Positions 1-11,490 of a stretch of DNA of 64,000 nt are shown here, one piece after another. Each line of letters opens with the position of its first letter. Position 1 is the stretch's first letter. Source of the DNA: Asterella californica (lineage: Eukaryota > Streptophyta > Marchantiopsida > Marchantiales > Aytoniaceae); NCBI GenBank assembly GCA_036924285.1, contig JAYKYS010000014.1:10292001-10356000 (forward strand), given 5' to 3'. The notes under the pieces are model-generated. The model was given only the letters and a program-made list of their open reading frames with translations. It did not search any database and was not told the DNA's origin. The position numbers were made by a program, and so were the translations under genes.

Positions 1-1035
1 TCATTTCTTCGTTTGTTTGGGATCTTGCTTGTGTGAAAAAAAAATTTATTATGTCATTCTCTTAGTTCTGCATATGTTCCATACCATATGCACAACATAT
101 ATCTTATACTCTTTCTTCACTTCAAAACTTGCCAAAGGTATTGAAGTTTTCGCTAGGTGTGATTTAAGCACGTGACTCGTTCTAGGAACCGGTATGAGTT
201 GTGTAAAATGAATGGGTATTACTCTGATTTAACTGACCAAAAAGTCTCATTCCATTAGCATGATGGAATATCGAGTGGGAATGTGTTCCAAAGTAGACAA
301 CTGTGAGTTTATATTTTTGTTTGTTACATATGGTACTCGGGCAGTCATTAATTTGATGCGTTATGTTGCAAGCACGCGCAAATAGAAAAGAATTGTATTT
401 CTAATTTTCAATAAAAATCAAAAATCATTTAAATAGAAAGCTATTCCTTTTAGTTTGTTGGTCTTTTAAAACAAATTCTCATTTATACCACTTTATAACC
501 TTCTGATACAAAACTAATATTTTAGAGAGTAAAAAGGAGAAAAGATTTTGTTTTTGTAAATGTTATTTAATATAATGCACCAAGGGGACCCGAGTTGGAT
601 CTACATTGACAACAACGGTAGATCGCTAAGTAGCAATGATATGAAGAAATAAACAACTCTCTTCTTGTGGAATGATCAGTTGTTTCCTGACTTCAAGTCG
701 ATATATGCAATGCAATACCAACTTTGGGAAACTTTTGCTCGCTTCTTGTTATAAGAAAAAATATAAGTATTAAGCGAGAATTCTGTATCAAATTGACATG
801 AAAAAACAAGGTTATCTCTAAATGTTAAATGATAGTCGGAGTTGGAGATGAAAGAAAATCCAGACACAACTCATAAGAGAAATATAGACTCACGCTCTGC
901 AAAAACTACAATTGTAATAACATGCTTATGAATATAATATTAAATAATCAATGGGTTAATTTATTACTTAATCATTTATTCAAAATTAAACCTTTGCATA
1001 TCAATCTACTCATCAGGAACTAAAAGTGGTGACTA
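1..1035. other. AT-rich non-coding flank
   Basis: I see no supported gene here. The stretch is AT-rich with short open frames only, none resembling a known family. It lies outside the left LTR of the neighbouring copia element. The five bases just outside that LTR (GACTA) do not match those outside the right LTR (GCGAC), so no target-site duplication survives. Confidence 0.6.
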
Positions 1036-1429
1036 TGAAGAATGTACTATGAAGTAGACTAAGGAAGCTCATTGTATTAAAGCTATAGTGTCTAACTCAC
1101 AAGGCAGTTAAATAGAAATGAAGAGCGAATGATATGAAGGTTCTCTCCTATATCGAGATGCATCGTACTGGAACATAAAAAAACGAACACTAAAAAAGTA
1201 TTTATTTATTTCATTTGTTTATTGTTATTTATTTTCCGAATTGCGGGTGCGGGCTAAATAGAGCCTCCTCTATAGGCAAGTAAGTTCTTGCATCCTCCCG
1301 CTCGAGGCCAACCACATCCGCATCCTAAAGCTATCGAGATTATTTTATCATGTGACTGACATTATTTTTCTTTAAGAAGAAAGTGGAGACACATGGTGTG
1401 TATCTAATATGGGTATGTTTGGATTGACA
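1036..1429 (-). repeat. copia 3' LTR (left copy)
   Basis: This is a direct repeat of 10490-10724. Shared blocks include AAGTAGACTAAGGAA near the left edge, TATAGTGTCTAACTCACA, GAAGAGCGAATG, GCTATCGAGAT and GTATCTAAT near the right edge. It reads TG...CA on both strands. About 165 bases (roughly 1160-1325), T-rich then GC-richer, have no counterpart in the other LTR and look like a later insertion. Just inside its right edge the minus strand reads GAGTGAGAG, a weak polypurine tract as expected next to a 3' LTR. Confidence 0.85.
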
Positions 1430-1544
1430 CTCTCACTCAAACCTCATACCGAGATATGATTCCCAATAGTTCTTTGCTTTAGTGAGAGTGTTTGCTATCA
1501 TGAGACTACTAGGAGTAAACTCTATCGTGATTTCACATGAGCTG

Positions 1545-2062
1545 ACCAAATCTATAGTGTAGTGCTGGTGCATATGAATGTGCTGCTACGTGAATGGAAT
1601 ATCAGATTCTCACCAAAACAAAATTGTGCTCTGGTTATCACACAACAATGTTGTAGATCATGTGGATTCCTCTCTAATATCTGTAAGAAGATTTCTGATC
1701 CAGACGATTTCTCTTGATGCGGTAGAAACTGCAAAGAATATTTCTGATCTAGGTGAGTCTCTTGATGCGTTAAAAGCTGCAGTGTACTATACTTCTATGG
1801 ATGGTATAGCTACTACCTTTTGTTTTTTCCTCAGCAAGCTACATGTTCCACCACCTAGTAAGAAACAAGCACTTGAAGTAGAACGACTGGTTTGGAGATC
1901 TCTTGTCAAATCTGCATCCGTAAACACCTCTAGCTAACGACTTGTTTTCTCAAGTGTAAGCTATCTCGTGAATGTGAGTGTCTTTTAAGTATCGTAAGAT
2001 GTGTTTGGTTTGTTTCTAGTAACTAAAGCTAGGCTTGGAGATGAACTCACTAAGTCTGATCA
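1545..2062 (-). pseudogene. copia RNase H fragment
   Basis: The minus-strand translation shows the copia RNase H region in pieces. First comes a KHILRYLKDT motif (the usual form is a K-x-I-x-RYLKGT motif). Then follow FTDADL, a TSRSTSS stretch matching the usual RKSTSG, LLRKKQKVVAIPSIEV matching SKKQ-VVA-SSTEAEY, IVWIRNLL and finally LLCDNQSTI matching the CDNQSAI block. Several in-frame stops and at least one frameshift separate these motifs, so it is dead. It lies between the RT fragment and the 3' LTR, exactly where copia RNase H belongs. Confidence 0.85.
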
Positions 2063-2439
2063 CCAAGAGGTCCACGAAGAATTACAAGATCCCACAATCT
2101 TTCATATCAAATGCCTCCTTCAGTATGTGTTTGCCTGTCTCCATGTGTCTAGTGTTGTTTGATCCTAGATGAGATCTCTACGTATAGGACCAGCATTGTA
2201 AATATCGTACCCTGGGTTTGCACATAGACATGTGTTTGCCTTGGATTTGCATCTGACCCCAATGGGTGAAATTTGTCTCTTTTCATTAAATTGTCAATCT
2301 TAAAAAATCAGTTTCTGGATGTTTGCTTTAGGTTGTAAATTGATTTCTCAACTTGTACACAAGTCCAATACCTTGCTCGAATCCCTCAGCTTGTACCACG
2401 TATACATCTTCATATAAGTCTTTGTTCATAAAGGTTGTC

Positions 2440-2604
2440 ACATCTGATGCAATTCTTCATATCATAGTGGACCACTATGTCTAAAATCATCATCATTCTT
2501 ATCATCTTCACCACGGAGGAGAAGGTTTCATGTGAGTAGCCACTCGCAACTAGCTTGACCTTGAACTGTTGAAGCTTCCCTTCCTCGTCAAACTTTAGTT
2601 TGTA
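2440..2604 (-). pseudogene. copia reverse transcriptase fragment, downstream half
   Basis: The minus-strand frame reads YKLKFDEEGKLQQFKVKLVA, then SGYSHETFSSVVKM. This is the well-known conserved start of copia reverse transcriptase (YK-K-DE-G-...KARLVAKGY...ETFSPVVK). The upstream continuation of the same motif (AMMKEYESLMKNQTWDL...HWIYK) lies at about 7454-7560. The reverse transcriptase was therefore cut between HWI and YKLK by an insertion. The catalytic YVDD part is not recognisable. Confidence 0.85.
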
Positions 2605-4084
2605 GGTAGGTCGACCACTTGATATGCGAAATGTAGAAGCAGCATCCGACGTGTAGCATTGTCGATGATACAAGATACGAATATTCTCTCTTTTGACATC
2701 GACAGCAGATGAGTTTTGGATTATCGACATCGACACCTGTATAATCTCGACATCAACACCACCTTTTGTATATTTTATCTTGAACTCCTGTGAGTTATGT
2801 CGGGACGATAATCTCGAGTTGATCTTTGTCTCTTACTCTCAATTGTTGAGAGTGATAGATTGCTTGGATGGGTTACAAAGAGATTTTTTATAGTATTGTT
2901 TATTAAGATTTTATTATATATGATCAATAATCATATATTATCATTAATATGATAAATGTAAACATAATGAGTAATCAATAATACTAAAAGACTGCAATAT
3001 ACCCAAAATGAAAGGTCTATAACATAAAGACATAAATCTATGGTAGTCAGCTCGCTCAAAAGGGATATAGAATCATCATTGCTAAGTTAACTAAACTAAC
3101 CAGGTGGAATAGTATTGATATAGAATCAACATTAGTTGATTAAGTCGACTTCTAGTCAGTTTGATTTAGTGGTTAGAAACAAAGATGTAAGTTCTCATAC
3201 CTTTAACAATGTCATGTCGTGAACCAGCTATGTTGTTAAACCAAGGTTATAGAGAAGAATTTTCTCAACTTGTTTCAAACATGGTTCTGACAGCAACGTT
3301 GGATGGTCCTTGGCAAGATGATAAAAAAAATGATCATTCTATCATCGCGAATGGAGCTAAGACGACAGAGTTATAGACAATTACACCTTCTAAGATTTAA
3401 ACATCACGAGGCGTTCGATAGACAGACGTGACATCCGAGATGCTGATGAGACAGAGGCTCACATTGCAAGATACTTACACGACACGTGTTGGTTGGATGG
3501 AGACGTTGATGGGCATTCGGAACGAGGTGATAGATTACGATGTGCATGACATTTGACAATCATGCACATGACACACCTAGCAATGTTGCATGGATGACAC
3601 TTGGCACACACAAACAATGACATATACATTTTTCCCCACAGCTTTCCAAGAGTATAAAAGTCGAGGGTTTCTAAAGTTTTCACTGCAAAATTTTGGTTGA
3701 GAGTTGAGAGACTGTCCAAATTTACGGGCATCATTGTTGAGACTAAAAAGGTTTTTGGGATGGGGTTTGAGGTAAACATGGGTCTACACAACAAATCTAT
3801 GTGATGGTTCGTGCAGATTTACTAAAGAGAAGGGGTCAGAAATCTTTAAACAATATGAGTTATCCCGAAACAACTCAGTGCAGGTCATGTTTGGGACCGT
3901 CGGAAAGAGGACGACGATACTCTTTCTAACACCACCTCAACTGCATGATTTGGAGCCGTGGTTTAGGAATGGTTCAAAGTTAACCGTGTACTTCATGATC
4001 AAACATGAAAATTGCACGAGGGTACGCGTAGATTCAGTGGTTGAAGGACTAGGAGGTGACAATCTGCACAAAGGTTCGCGCAGA

Positions 4085-4450
4085 TTTTCTAAGAGGACTC
4101 TGGAACCTTCAAGTCGCTGTAACTTATGCTACATGGATCAAGTTGAGCCAAATTTGGCAGCGTTGGAAAAGTGTTTTCGAGAGCTTTCTGGTGACATAAA
4201 GAACATCTTATTACGAGTTACATAGAGTAAGGTACACGCATTTGAAGTTAGAAGGAACTTCTAGGTTGGAACGTTAAAACTATGCTAGGGCTCACAATTG
4301 AGAAAGGAGTTTTAAGCTCTAGAGGTCACAACTACGTGAGGACCTAAAAGTTCAAGTGGTCGTAACTTGGTCTACAAAGGTCAATTTGGATCGAATTTGG
4401 TACCATTGGATAGAGTTTTTCAAGGACTTCCCGGTGTCGTGTTATGGACG
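4085..4450. repeat. imperfect ~240-bp-spaced repeat
   Basis: Two blocks resemble each other. One near 4105-4210 reads TTCAAGTCGCTGTAACTT, then a GATCAAGTTGAGCCAAATTTGG-like line and TTGGAAAAGTGTTTT. The other near 4350-4440 reads TTCAAGTGGTCGTAACTT, then GGATCGAATTTGG and a TTGGATAGAGTTTTT-like line. They are diverged copies in direct orientation inside the nested insertion. Nothing suggests a protein function. Confidence 0.5.
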
Positions 4451-4669
4451 ATCTATAACATAAAACCAAAAAATTGAAAAACAAAATATCCCAAACTTGC
4501 TGCTAACACGATTCAGAGAGCAGCACTATATGGATCTTGTCGAGGAAATCAAATTTGGTGTTTAAATCATAAAAAATGGAGTAAAGATGAAGACGTTGGA
4601 GGGATTTTAACTTTCATAATTTTTTGAGCTGATGGTGGATCAACAGACAGCTAGTGGAGTATGATATAT

Positions 4670-4985
4670 AACAAGTTGATATTTATACAAGACTGCCGGC
4701 GAGCATGACAAGCAGGCAGAATGTTGACTCACGGATGACAAATGATACCTAGTTGTTATTTAAGAAGGATCAACAACGAGTTGTTATTTATAAAAGATCG
4801 TCAGTGGATGAACCGCCAGTGAATAACACAAAGTTATTATTTATCGAGGACCGCTTGCGAAAGTGAGAAACATCGGTAGTTTGTTATTTATGATGATCAT
4901 CGATGCACGGATCGTCAACTAAGAGACAAAATAGCAAAAAGTTGATATTTACATTAAGAAACAACTTGTTGTTATTTCAGGAAAA
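4670..4985. repeat. degenerate GTTGTTATTTA repeat cluster
   Basis: The word GTTGTTATTTA and close variants recur about seven times, starting near 4675, 4753, 4780, 4832, 4881, 4939 and 4970. GATC-centred words such as AAGATCGTCAGTGGATG lie between copies. Spacing is irregular (about 27 to 78 bases). It is a decayed minisatellite-like tract within the nested insertion. Confidence 0.5.
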
Positions 4986-5456
4986 TAAGTTTTAGGTGTG
5001 GAGAAAAGAAAAAAGTTTATAGGAAGATTCTAGAGTTTTCACGGACAATATACTGACGTAAGAGGGGTGTTTAAGGGATCAACTTGTACCTACGACTTAT
5101 GGATGGACATATCAGGAGATTGAGAGGTCCAAAGCGTGCATGTAAGATGTCATTGGATTCAGATTTGTGCTAGCTATGTAGAGGATATGATGGTTTGTGC
5201 AGAGGTGGATCATGCTGTGTGTTCTAGGTGAAATTGAGACACAAAGAGAGAGGATTGGAAGTTTTCTGTTGCTTGCGAATGAGAATTTGGAGATCAAACT
5301 TGTTGTCTTTGGATCCACTAGGATTATAACATCAAGTTCTTCAAAAAATTGAAGACGTTACAAAGTTTCAACGGACAGACTGGGAGTGTTGGGTAAATTT
5401 GACTAACAAGGAAGCGCTAACGTCAATTTTTTATACGCCTGCGACTTGAGGTTGGG

Positions 5457-5678
5457 ATGTTCTTTATCATTGTGGAAGACCTTGACAAGGAGAAGTTCGA
5501 CCTCGTTGTCCACTTGATGGTGATAACGTTGGAAGCCGAGAAGAAGAGCGAGGAAGCTCCAAAAGACAAGACGTCTTCTGGAAGACATGTAGAGGAGATG
5601 GCTTCTCAAGTGTTCATAGTGGAGGAGATGATTGTCTCTGACCCTTACGAGATCACTCCAGCTCCCAGCGTCGAGTAG
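5457..5678 (+). CDS. small charged open frame in nested insertion, unrecognised
   Basis: A 73-codon open frame rich in Glu, Asp and Lys, with EAEKKSEEAPKDK and HVEEMASQ segments. It matches no family I recognise. Composition is unlike the random AT-rich frames around it, and it could be a scrap of a gag-like or linker region of the inserted element. The same DNA is also open on the other strand, so coding potential is uncertain. Confidence 0.2.
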   Translation: MFFIIVEDLDKEKFDLVVHLMVITLEAEKKSEEAPKDKTSSGRHVEEMASQVFIVEEMIVSDPYEITPAPSVE

Positions 5679-6239
5679 GTTGTACAGAAGAGTCAAAAAG
5701 CGCAGGTGGATTTGACTTCCCAAAGACATCTTCTAACTTCCGAAGCCATGGCAAAAGCGCACATGAATAGCACTATGGAGGATACCACCTCAGCCGCACT
5801 AGAGGTACCAACAGAGCCACCCACGGTGTCATAAGCCGAATTAGAGGATCAGACATGTGAGGATCTCATGGAGATCACACATGACGACCAAGAATACGGA
5901 GTAGAGATAGTTAGTTGTTTTTACATGGCTATTTTGTAGGAAATCGGAGTCTGTTATTTTAAGATGAGCAACTCCCTCTTTATCTTTCGGTGACTATCCA
6001 CGTGGTAGGATTAGCAACGATAGGAGTAGGAGACTACTCTCTAAACTGAGAGGGAACTGAAGCCTAGGAGGTGGTGGTCTTTTGATAGCGCGCATTTTTC
6101 TCTAGGCTGTGAGTTGCGATTGGAAGATATCTTCCTCATGCGACTCAGACAATTGTATAAAATCGATGTCAATGTAGAATTTTAGACACACATACACACA
6201 CACTACATGCGTAGAGTTGGGTTACACATAGAATAAGTC

Positions 6240-7270
6240 TGCATCTTTGTTCCCAGCAAGGGATTGCAAGGATGTAGACAGGAGTAGACATGATAGGCAG
6301 GGAACGGCATCATCATGCACTCCTGCTTCTAAGCTGGTGTGTCCAGAGGTAGTGACAAAAAGTGGATGGAGTAAGCTTCCAGAAGCCAATGTAACTTCTT
6401 CTCGGGGATTGGATTTCAGATTTGATTGCAGAAGCTTTGTCTGTGTCTTTTGGGGAGTGTGGTTTCATCGAATTCATACCCAATTGTGCATGAGAAGCCT
6501 TCTTGTTGAGTGGCGGTGATTGTTAGAAGCTGTGCAGAGTCCAAGCTTGTCTCATCCAGTGGAGCACTTCAAATCCACGCACGGATCCGAAGTGATCCCC
6601 TGAGTCAGAGTAGTCCGAGCAAAGACAGAAGAAACCAGAAGCCTTCTTTCCACAACAGAAGACATCATCCTCGATTGGAAGACAGTGGAACTATAAGCAG
6701 ATCTTTGGTCTTCTTCCTCAATTTACTATAAGCAAGGATGGCTTGTTAGTCAGGATCCGGACTAGAAGCTTGTCGAAATCTTAATTTCTTTCTTTTTTCT
6801 TTTTTCTTCTTGTTTGGATTTTCTCTTCTTCCCTCTCTTCTCTTTTCTTCCCATCTTCATCCTTTCTTCTATCTGATTTCCGAAGCTTCTTTTGAGTATA
6901 AGTGAATGTGAATGTCGTTGTAGTGCTGTCCGAAGATCATTTTAGTAGACAGAAGCGTGGGAAGGCTATAGAAGGCATACACCCTATGATTAATCTAACC
7001 CGTTGGAAAATCGTAAGAGCAATGTGTGATAAAGAATAGTAATTTGATATCTACGAAGCAGAGACAGTCTTATAGAGGTGCCAGAAGCCGAGTTGAACCC
7101 CCCAGAAGCCGATAATTGCTTCTGGAAGCCGATGTGAGAAGACTTGAAGCCGTGACCTGGAAGCAGTAGTCGTCTTCCTGAGCTTCTCAGTGAGTAACTG
7201 TGTGATATTTTAAGTAGTAATTGTATGTTAAGGTCCATACCACCTCCTGAAGGGTCTGGAAGCCGTGTGG
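6240..7270. other. AGAAGC/GAAGCC-rich tract
   Basis: The hexamers AGAAGC, GAAGCC and CAGAAG, with reverse complements such as GCTTCT, recur far more often here than in flanking DNA. Examples are CCAGAAGCCGAGTTGA and CCAGAAGCCGATAATTG near 7080-7115. There is no fixed period and no convincing protein. It lies in the nested insertion. Confidence 0.4.
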
Positions 7271-7453
7271 TTTTGTGAGAAAAATGATTTCTGAACTAAA
7301 CCCAGGTGTTTGTGAGTTTAGACAGATCTTAGAACTTATAGCAGCGTAACTAGTGTAAATCTTCTTGTGAAACGAAATCTTTTATGCTACAATGGGCTAA
7401 AGGAGAAATCCTAAGACCCTACATGTTCTATCGATTTATCGACCTCACTTGTA

Positions 7454-7560
7454 GATCCAATGACTCTCCATCACTGTTCTTCCGGACGATAAGGTGACGA
7501 GATCCCATGTTTGATTTTTCATCAATGATTCATACTCTTTCATCATAGCTTGCATCTAGT
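7454..7560 (-). pseudogene. copia reverse transcriptase fragment, upstream half
   Basis: On the minus strand one frame reads AMMKEYESLMKNQTWDLV, then a segment ending HWIYK. This is the linker entering copia reverse transcriptase (AM-EEY-SL-KN-TW-LV...). It is continued at 2604 on the other side of the nested insertion. Upstream (7560-7980) weaker copia-like frames with stops continue, including a stretch with KFLYNSELDDDSS. Confidence 0.8.
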
Positions 7561-7989
7561 GATGGGATTATATACTCGTTGTTGCCTCATGCTTGAGAAG
7601 GATGGTTGAGGGATCGATTCCATCTGTGAGAATGACATTGTTGCTCTGAAGGCTCTCAAAAAATCTTTGACTTTATCTTCTAGTCATAGGAGAAAGGGTT
7701 CTCCATTGAATTGGGATAGAATCGTCAGCAATTCTGGTGTCAATGTTTGGATCGTTTTTCGTTGACTTCAAGGTCTTGACTTTCTTCCGTGGTTTCATGA
7801 TCTGAGGAAATGAGCTCGTTATGATCGGATGCAACGTCTCTCATTATGGTGTAGTTGTCACCTCTTGTTATGATCAAATATAAGATTGATGTATCTATCT
7901 CTTGATGCATTGGAAAAAAGATCTAAAGAAGAATCATCATCAAGTTCACTATTGTAGAGAAATTTATCTTTGTCGGACGATATGTCTCT

Positions 7990-8370
7990 ACTTAAGCTCG
8001 AGTATGACTACAAGTACTCCGAGTGACCTATAATATTTTATTCTGTTGGTTTGCTTTGAGAGAACTGAGAAATTTAGCCGTTATGCAGAAAATGGATTGG
8101 TCATTACGTCTTTATCCCAACTTGGAATCTAAATGAGGAATCAACTTAAAGCTATTCACCAGCTTAATAAGTTATGATTCATCTCGAAACAAACTAATGA
8201 ACATCGACAAGGAAATCTTGGAGCAAAAAGGAATCTTTTCTTAATACTCAAAATACATTTTAAGGAAGATAAGAATATATGTTTTCATGCACTTAATGAA
8301 AACTTGCATGATTCCAAACCTTATATTATTAGGCTTCCATTGCGTATCCTACGGGGTATCATATAAAGAT
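7990..8370. repeat. dispersed repeat, copy A
   Basis: This shares an ordered series of blocks with 27630-27990: TATGACTACAAGT, CCGTTATGCAGAA, GTCTTTATCCCAA, AAAGCTATTCAC, AAGTTATGATTCATCTC. A third, weaker copy lies near 34040-34110 (TTTAACCGTTATATCGGAAGA). Here it interrupts the copia integrase-RT linker, so it is probably a second, smaller insertion. I cannot assign it to a transposon family. Confidence 0.6.
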
Positions 8371-8399
8371 TATGTTTCTGACCTTTAGCTTGGTTATAC

Positions 8400-9050
8400 G
8401 TGCTGAAGGGACGTGCATGAAAGAAATGCACCCAAATTTTCTAAGGTAGAACATGTGAGGCTTGACTCAACTCCATTTCTCTTCGAGAGTCACACCTTTC
8501 ATTACTGAGGTTGTTGTTCGATTCTGCACGGCGATTGTCATATTCTCCGTCCCTAACTTGTTTGGTAGTTTAGCTTATGTCAACATTATTCTGTTCTGTT
8601 ACTCCATTGTGCTATAGTGAATAGGGGAGCTTGTGTTGTCTTTTTGTACCTTCCTACCTACAAAATTCCTTGAATTTGTTGCTCACAAATTCTCTTCCAT
8701 TGTTAGAACATAGTTTCTCTGCAAAAAAGACTCACAGTTGTGCCGTACTTCTACAAGTTGTCATGGACCTTATACGCCTTTAGTGGGATCTCATTAATGA
8801 CGTCTGCAATGCTTATTTTTCCACATCTCTTTCTGAACAGAAGAAAAATCTGCAAGCTCTTTACAACACTCGTATTCGTGATGTCTGTTATTGTGCAGTA
8901 GCGGCATGGATCTTCTTGCGAGAAGTACAAAGTGAACTAATAGAAGAATCTTGAATGTGCATGCATTTCTGATAAGTATACTTACTAAATTTGTAGGTGT
9001 AGAGTACAAAATCTCCACTTGACTCAATATTTACGTCCATGCGCGTTGTT
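8400..9050 (-). pseudogene. copia integrase remnant
   Basis: The minus-strand reading shows scattered integrase-like segments: VYSTPTN-like and KELADFSSVQKEM near 8830-8990. Nearer 8430, KPHMFYLRKFGCISFMHVP matches the copia HLRVFGC-CYVHVP block that follows the catalytic core. Stops and shifts break the frame, and I could not place the D,D-35-E catalytic residues. Its position between gag and RT fits copia order. Confidence 0.7.
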
Positions 9051-9969
9051 TGTTCTTGCAGTATTGCAATGACTGCTTCGTCTCACGTGAAAGACTTTCC
9101 AATCATCAAGGCACATTTGAATGAGTACCAAGATGGTGGTAAGGATTGATAAATTTCCAACTTTTGTTAATCCATTTTGACTTTATAAGGATCTCTAACA
9201 GCTGCTAATTGAGTGAAAATCTCAGATATGCGTTGCATATGAACCTTGAGGTCTTCTTTGTCTAAGAACTTAAGCCACTCAAGTTGATGATGAAGGTGAA
9301 GCATCTCCACTTCAGATTTCTTCTCCTATCCGTTGGTAAGACCTGTCCACAATGCAATGATAGAAGAGAACAATGAACTGTCAAGAGGATTTTTATCGTA
9401 ACCCTCGATCTCAAGATCAAGCGCAACGATATCATGATCGGATTGTAGTCTAATTCGTAAGGACCAAAGAGGATGGCGTGGTCGTCGATCTCCAGATGTA
9501 CATATGAAGGACACTCAGTGCCTGAATGAGCTAGGACAAATCACTCGATCTCAAAGTTTGACGAGCAGAGTCTAGGAGCATCATCTTAGTATAGACTTAG
9601 ATTGTACTTAGGCTCGATCCAAGTGCTAAGACAAGACTAGGGAACGAGACAGCGAGTTAGACCACCATTCAAGAGCTTGGACCTAGATGAACATCACGAG
9701 CGGTTGGACCGCTAGTTGTGTTGGGTATTGTTTATGACCTTGAACTTTATGGGAAGTCCATCCCAAGTCACGTTCTGACTTGCTCATGTTTTGAGGACGA
9801 CCTAGTCGGTTCAAGTTGAGACTTAAGGAATCTTGAGCTTGAGGATTAAGGAGCCAGTCTGACTCTGATCCGGACCAAACATGATCAAGATAAGTGCGCA
9901 TGGACGTTAACTTGTGATCATGGTTTGCAGGTTAGCATGATGATTTTTGTGACCTACTGAATAAGTTTT

Positions 9970-10440
9970 TCCGCTGCCGCAATAAGCATGAAAAATTCTC
10001 CTTTCAAGCTTAGACCGATGATGTATAAAGCATTGTCATCCTTGAGCTGTCAAGCTTCGTGTTCCTTCTGTTTGTTTGCATCTGGTGTTAGCTCCTTCTT
10101 GAACGCGACCTCGTACATACCCCTCCTTTTAGAATCAATGTCATTCTCATTTTCCAAATTCCAGAACCAGTACCTTCGGTATTGAGGTTGAAATCTTGAA
10201 ACTACTACTAGCCATTGTGTAAACTCTGTCTTCATGTTCGTCACTTACTGCTCAACCTTTCACGTGATGGATGTTGATCCTTGCGTTGAAACTCCAATTA
10301 GATGAAGAAAATTGCTGATCATCAGTTGAAACCTAAGCTGGATGGAAGATTCACTCGTATCTAGGTCAACCTTCTAGTATATCTCGCAATATTTTCTCTC
10401 GTAGCTGCTAAGACTGCTACTTCCGTGTCATTGAGTGAGA
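9970..10440 (-). pseudogene. copia gag remnant
   Basis: On the minus strand, downstream of the primer binding site, a frame reads through WFWNLENENDIDSKRRGM, then EHEAWQLKDDNALYIIGLSL. The W...KD..AL..I.LSL pattern is typical of plant copia gag. The frame is short and decays toward 9.7 kb; no zinc knuckle was found. Confidence 0.6.
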
Positions 10441-10477
10441 GTTCGCTGATGTTAGACAACCAAGGTCTTTTGCCCTT

Positions 10478-10489
10478 GCTCTGATACCA
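10478..10489 (-). other. copia primer binding site (tRNA-iMet)
   Basis: The minus strand reads TGGTATCAGAGC, the classic plant LTR-retrotransposon site complementary to the 3' end of initiator-Met tRNA. It begins immediately next to the right LTR with no spacer. It fixes the element's orientation (minus) and makes the right LTR the 5' one. Confidence 0.92.
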
Positions 10490-10724
10490 TGTGGAGAATA
10501 TACTCAGAAGTAGACTAAGGAATCTCGTTATATTAGCGATATAGTGTCTAACTCACATGACATTTTAGTAGTAGTGAAGAGCGAATGGTGCAAAGACTCT
10601 CTCTCCAATATGGAGATTTACAAAATGTGCTAAGCTATCGAGATCATGTGACTGACATCATTTTGCTTTAAATGTGCAAGCACATGTTATGTATCTAATC
10701 TGGATGTGAGGTTTGGATCAAACA
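10490..10724 (-). repeat. copia 5' LTR (right copy)
   Basis: A 235-bp LTR beginning TG at 10490 and ending CA at 10724 (plus-strand reading), directly abutting the primer binding site. It shares ordered blocks with 1036-1429 and lacks the ~165-base extra segment found there. It would have been the promoter-bearing LTR. Confidence 0.88.
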
Positions 10725-11490
10725 GCGACAATGCATGAGAAATACAAAATTACTATGTCTTAGATTCGATATGAAAAATATTGTTTACACTGATAGATCA
10801 TAATAACTATCTCATAATTACAGATAAAAGAGATATTCTTTTGCCATGAGATACATGACAAAGATACAAGCTTGGTTACATATCAAGCTCGTTCTGATGA
10901 TGTCGGTTAGCAGACGAGTATACACCGTGAGACAATACTCGCTAACAAATAAGCTATCTCTCACAAAGTTAGTTAGTTGATTCTTTGTGCCTCCCTTGAG
11001 TTCTCAGCTTCTGCATGATATCCACCTTTCTAATTTCTATCTAACTCATTTTAATGACTTGAAAGATGGAGACCTGCTTCACATTGCTACTTTTACGTAG
11101 AAACAAAACTATAACTTTAATCTAAGCTTTTAGAATTTACTTGCTATATAATACGTAATAAACTCTGTTCATATCTTATGTTGATCATAATGCCTAATAA
11201 TCTCACTGATTTCTCTTTGGTCAACGAGTTATAAGAACAATTGGATGGTTTAAGGATTGAACATGTTGAGCTGAATGGAATAATGATAGATTTCTCTCCA
11301 ATCACCTTAAGTTCTGAAATTATTTCAAACTTATTAGATATAGTTCAAATTATCGACAAGTCCTCTAAGTTCTTAAAGTAACACGTTATCATATCGCGAT
11401 GTGCATGAAGTGTGTATCGACATACACCATATATCTGACTAACTGATTGAATCATTTTTCATCCTCGATCTTCTCTACATTCAGATATTC
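10725..11490. other. non-coding spacer
   Basis: No gene or recognisable repeat seen between the copia element and the hairpin array. The DNA is AT-rich with many stops in all frames. Confidence 0.5.

Larger units (their letters stand above)
2605..7448. mobile_element. ~4.85 kb insertion nested in copia RT
   Basis: This block sits exactly between the two halves of the copia reverse transcriptase. The bases TTGTA occur at both junctions (2600-2604 and 7449-7453), as a 5-bp target duplication would give. I found no convincing long terminal repeats. The edges show only short inverted similarity around GGTCGA. The contents are imperfect repeats (3.9-5.0 kb), a TATAAAAG box at about 3654, an acidic/lysine-rich 73-codon open frame at 5457-5678, and a 6.2-7.3 kb tract rich in AGAAGC and GAAGCC words. 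No transposase or polymerase motif was recognised, so class and orientation are unknown. It may be non-autonomous or itself composite. Confidence 0.55.
1036..10724 (-). mobile_element. Ty1/copia LTR retrotransposon relic
   Basis: This is a degraded copia element read on the minus strand. The two direct LTRs begin TG and end CA at 1036-1429 and 10490-10724. A primer binding site complementary to initiator-Met tRNA abuts the right LTR. Going leftward, the inside holds gag-like, integrase, reverse transcriptase and RNase H fragments, which is the copia order (integrase before RT). All frames carry stops or shifts, so it cannot make its own proteins. The left LTR holds ~165 bases absent from the right one, and the RT is split by a ~4.85 kb insertion. 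The LTR divergence and nested insertions mark it as old. Confidence 0.9.

Noticed and set aside
1578..1937. 119-codon plus-strand open frame as a gene
   Set aside because: It lies antisense to the copia RNase H remnant, whose minus-strand motifs (KKQKVVA, CDNQST) are clear.
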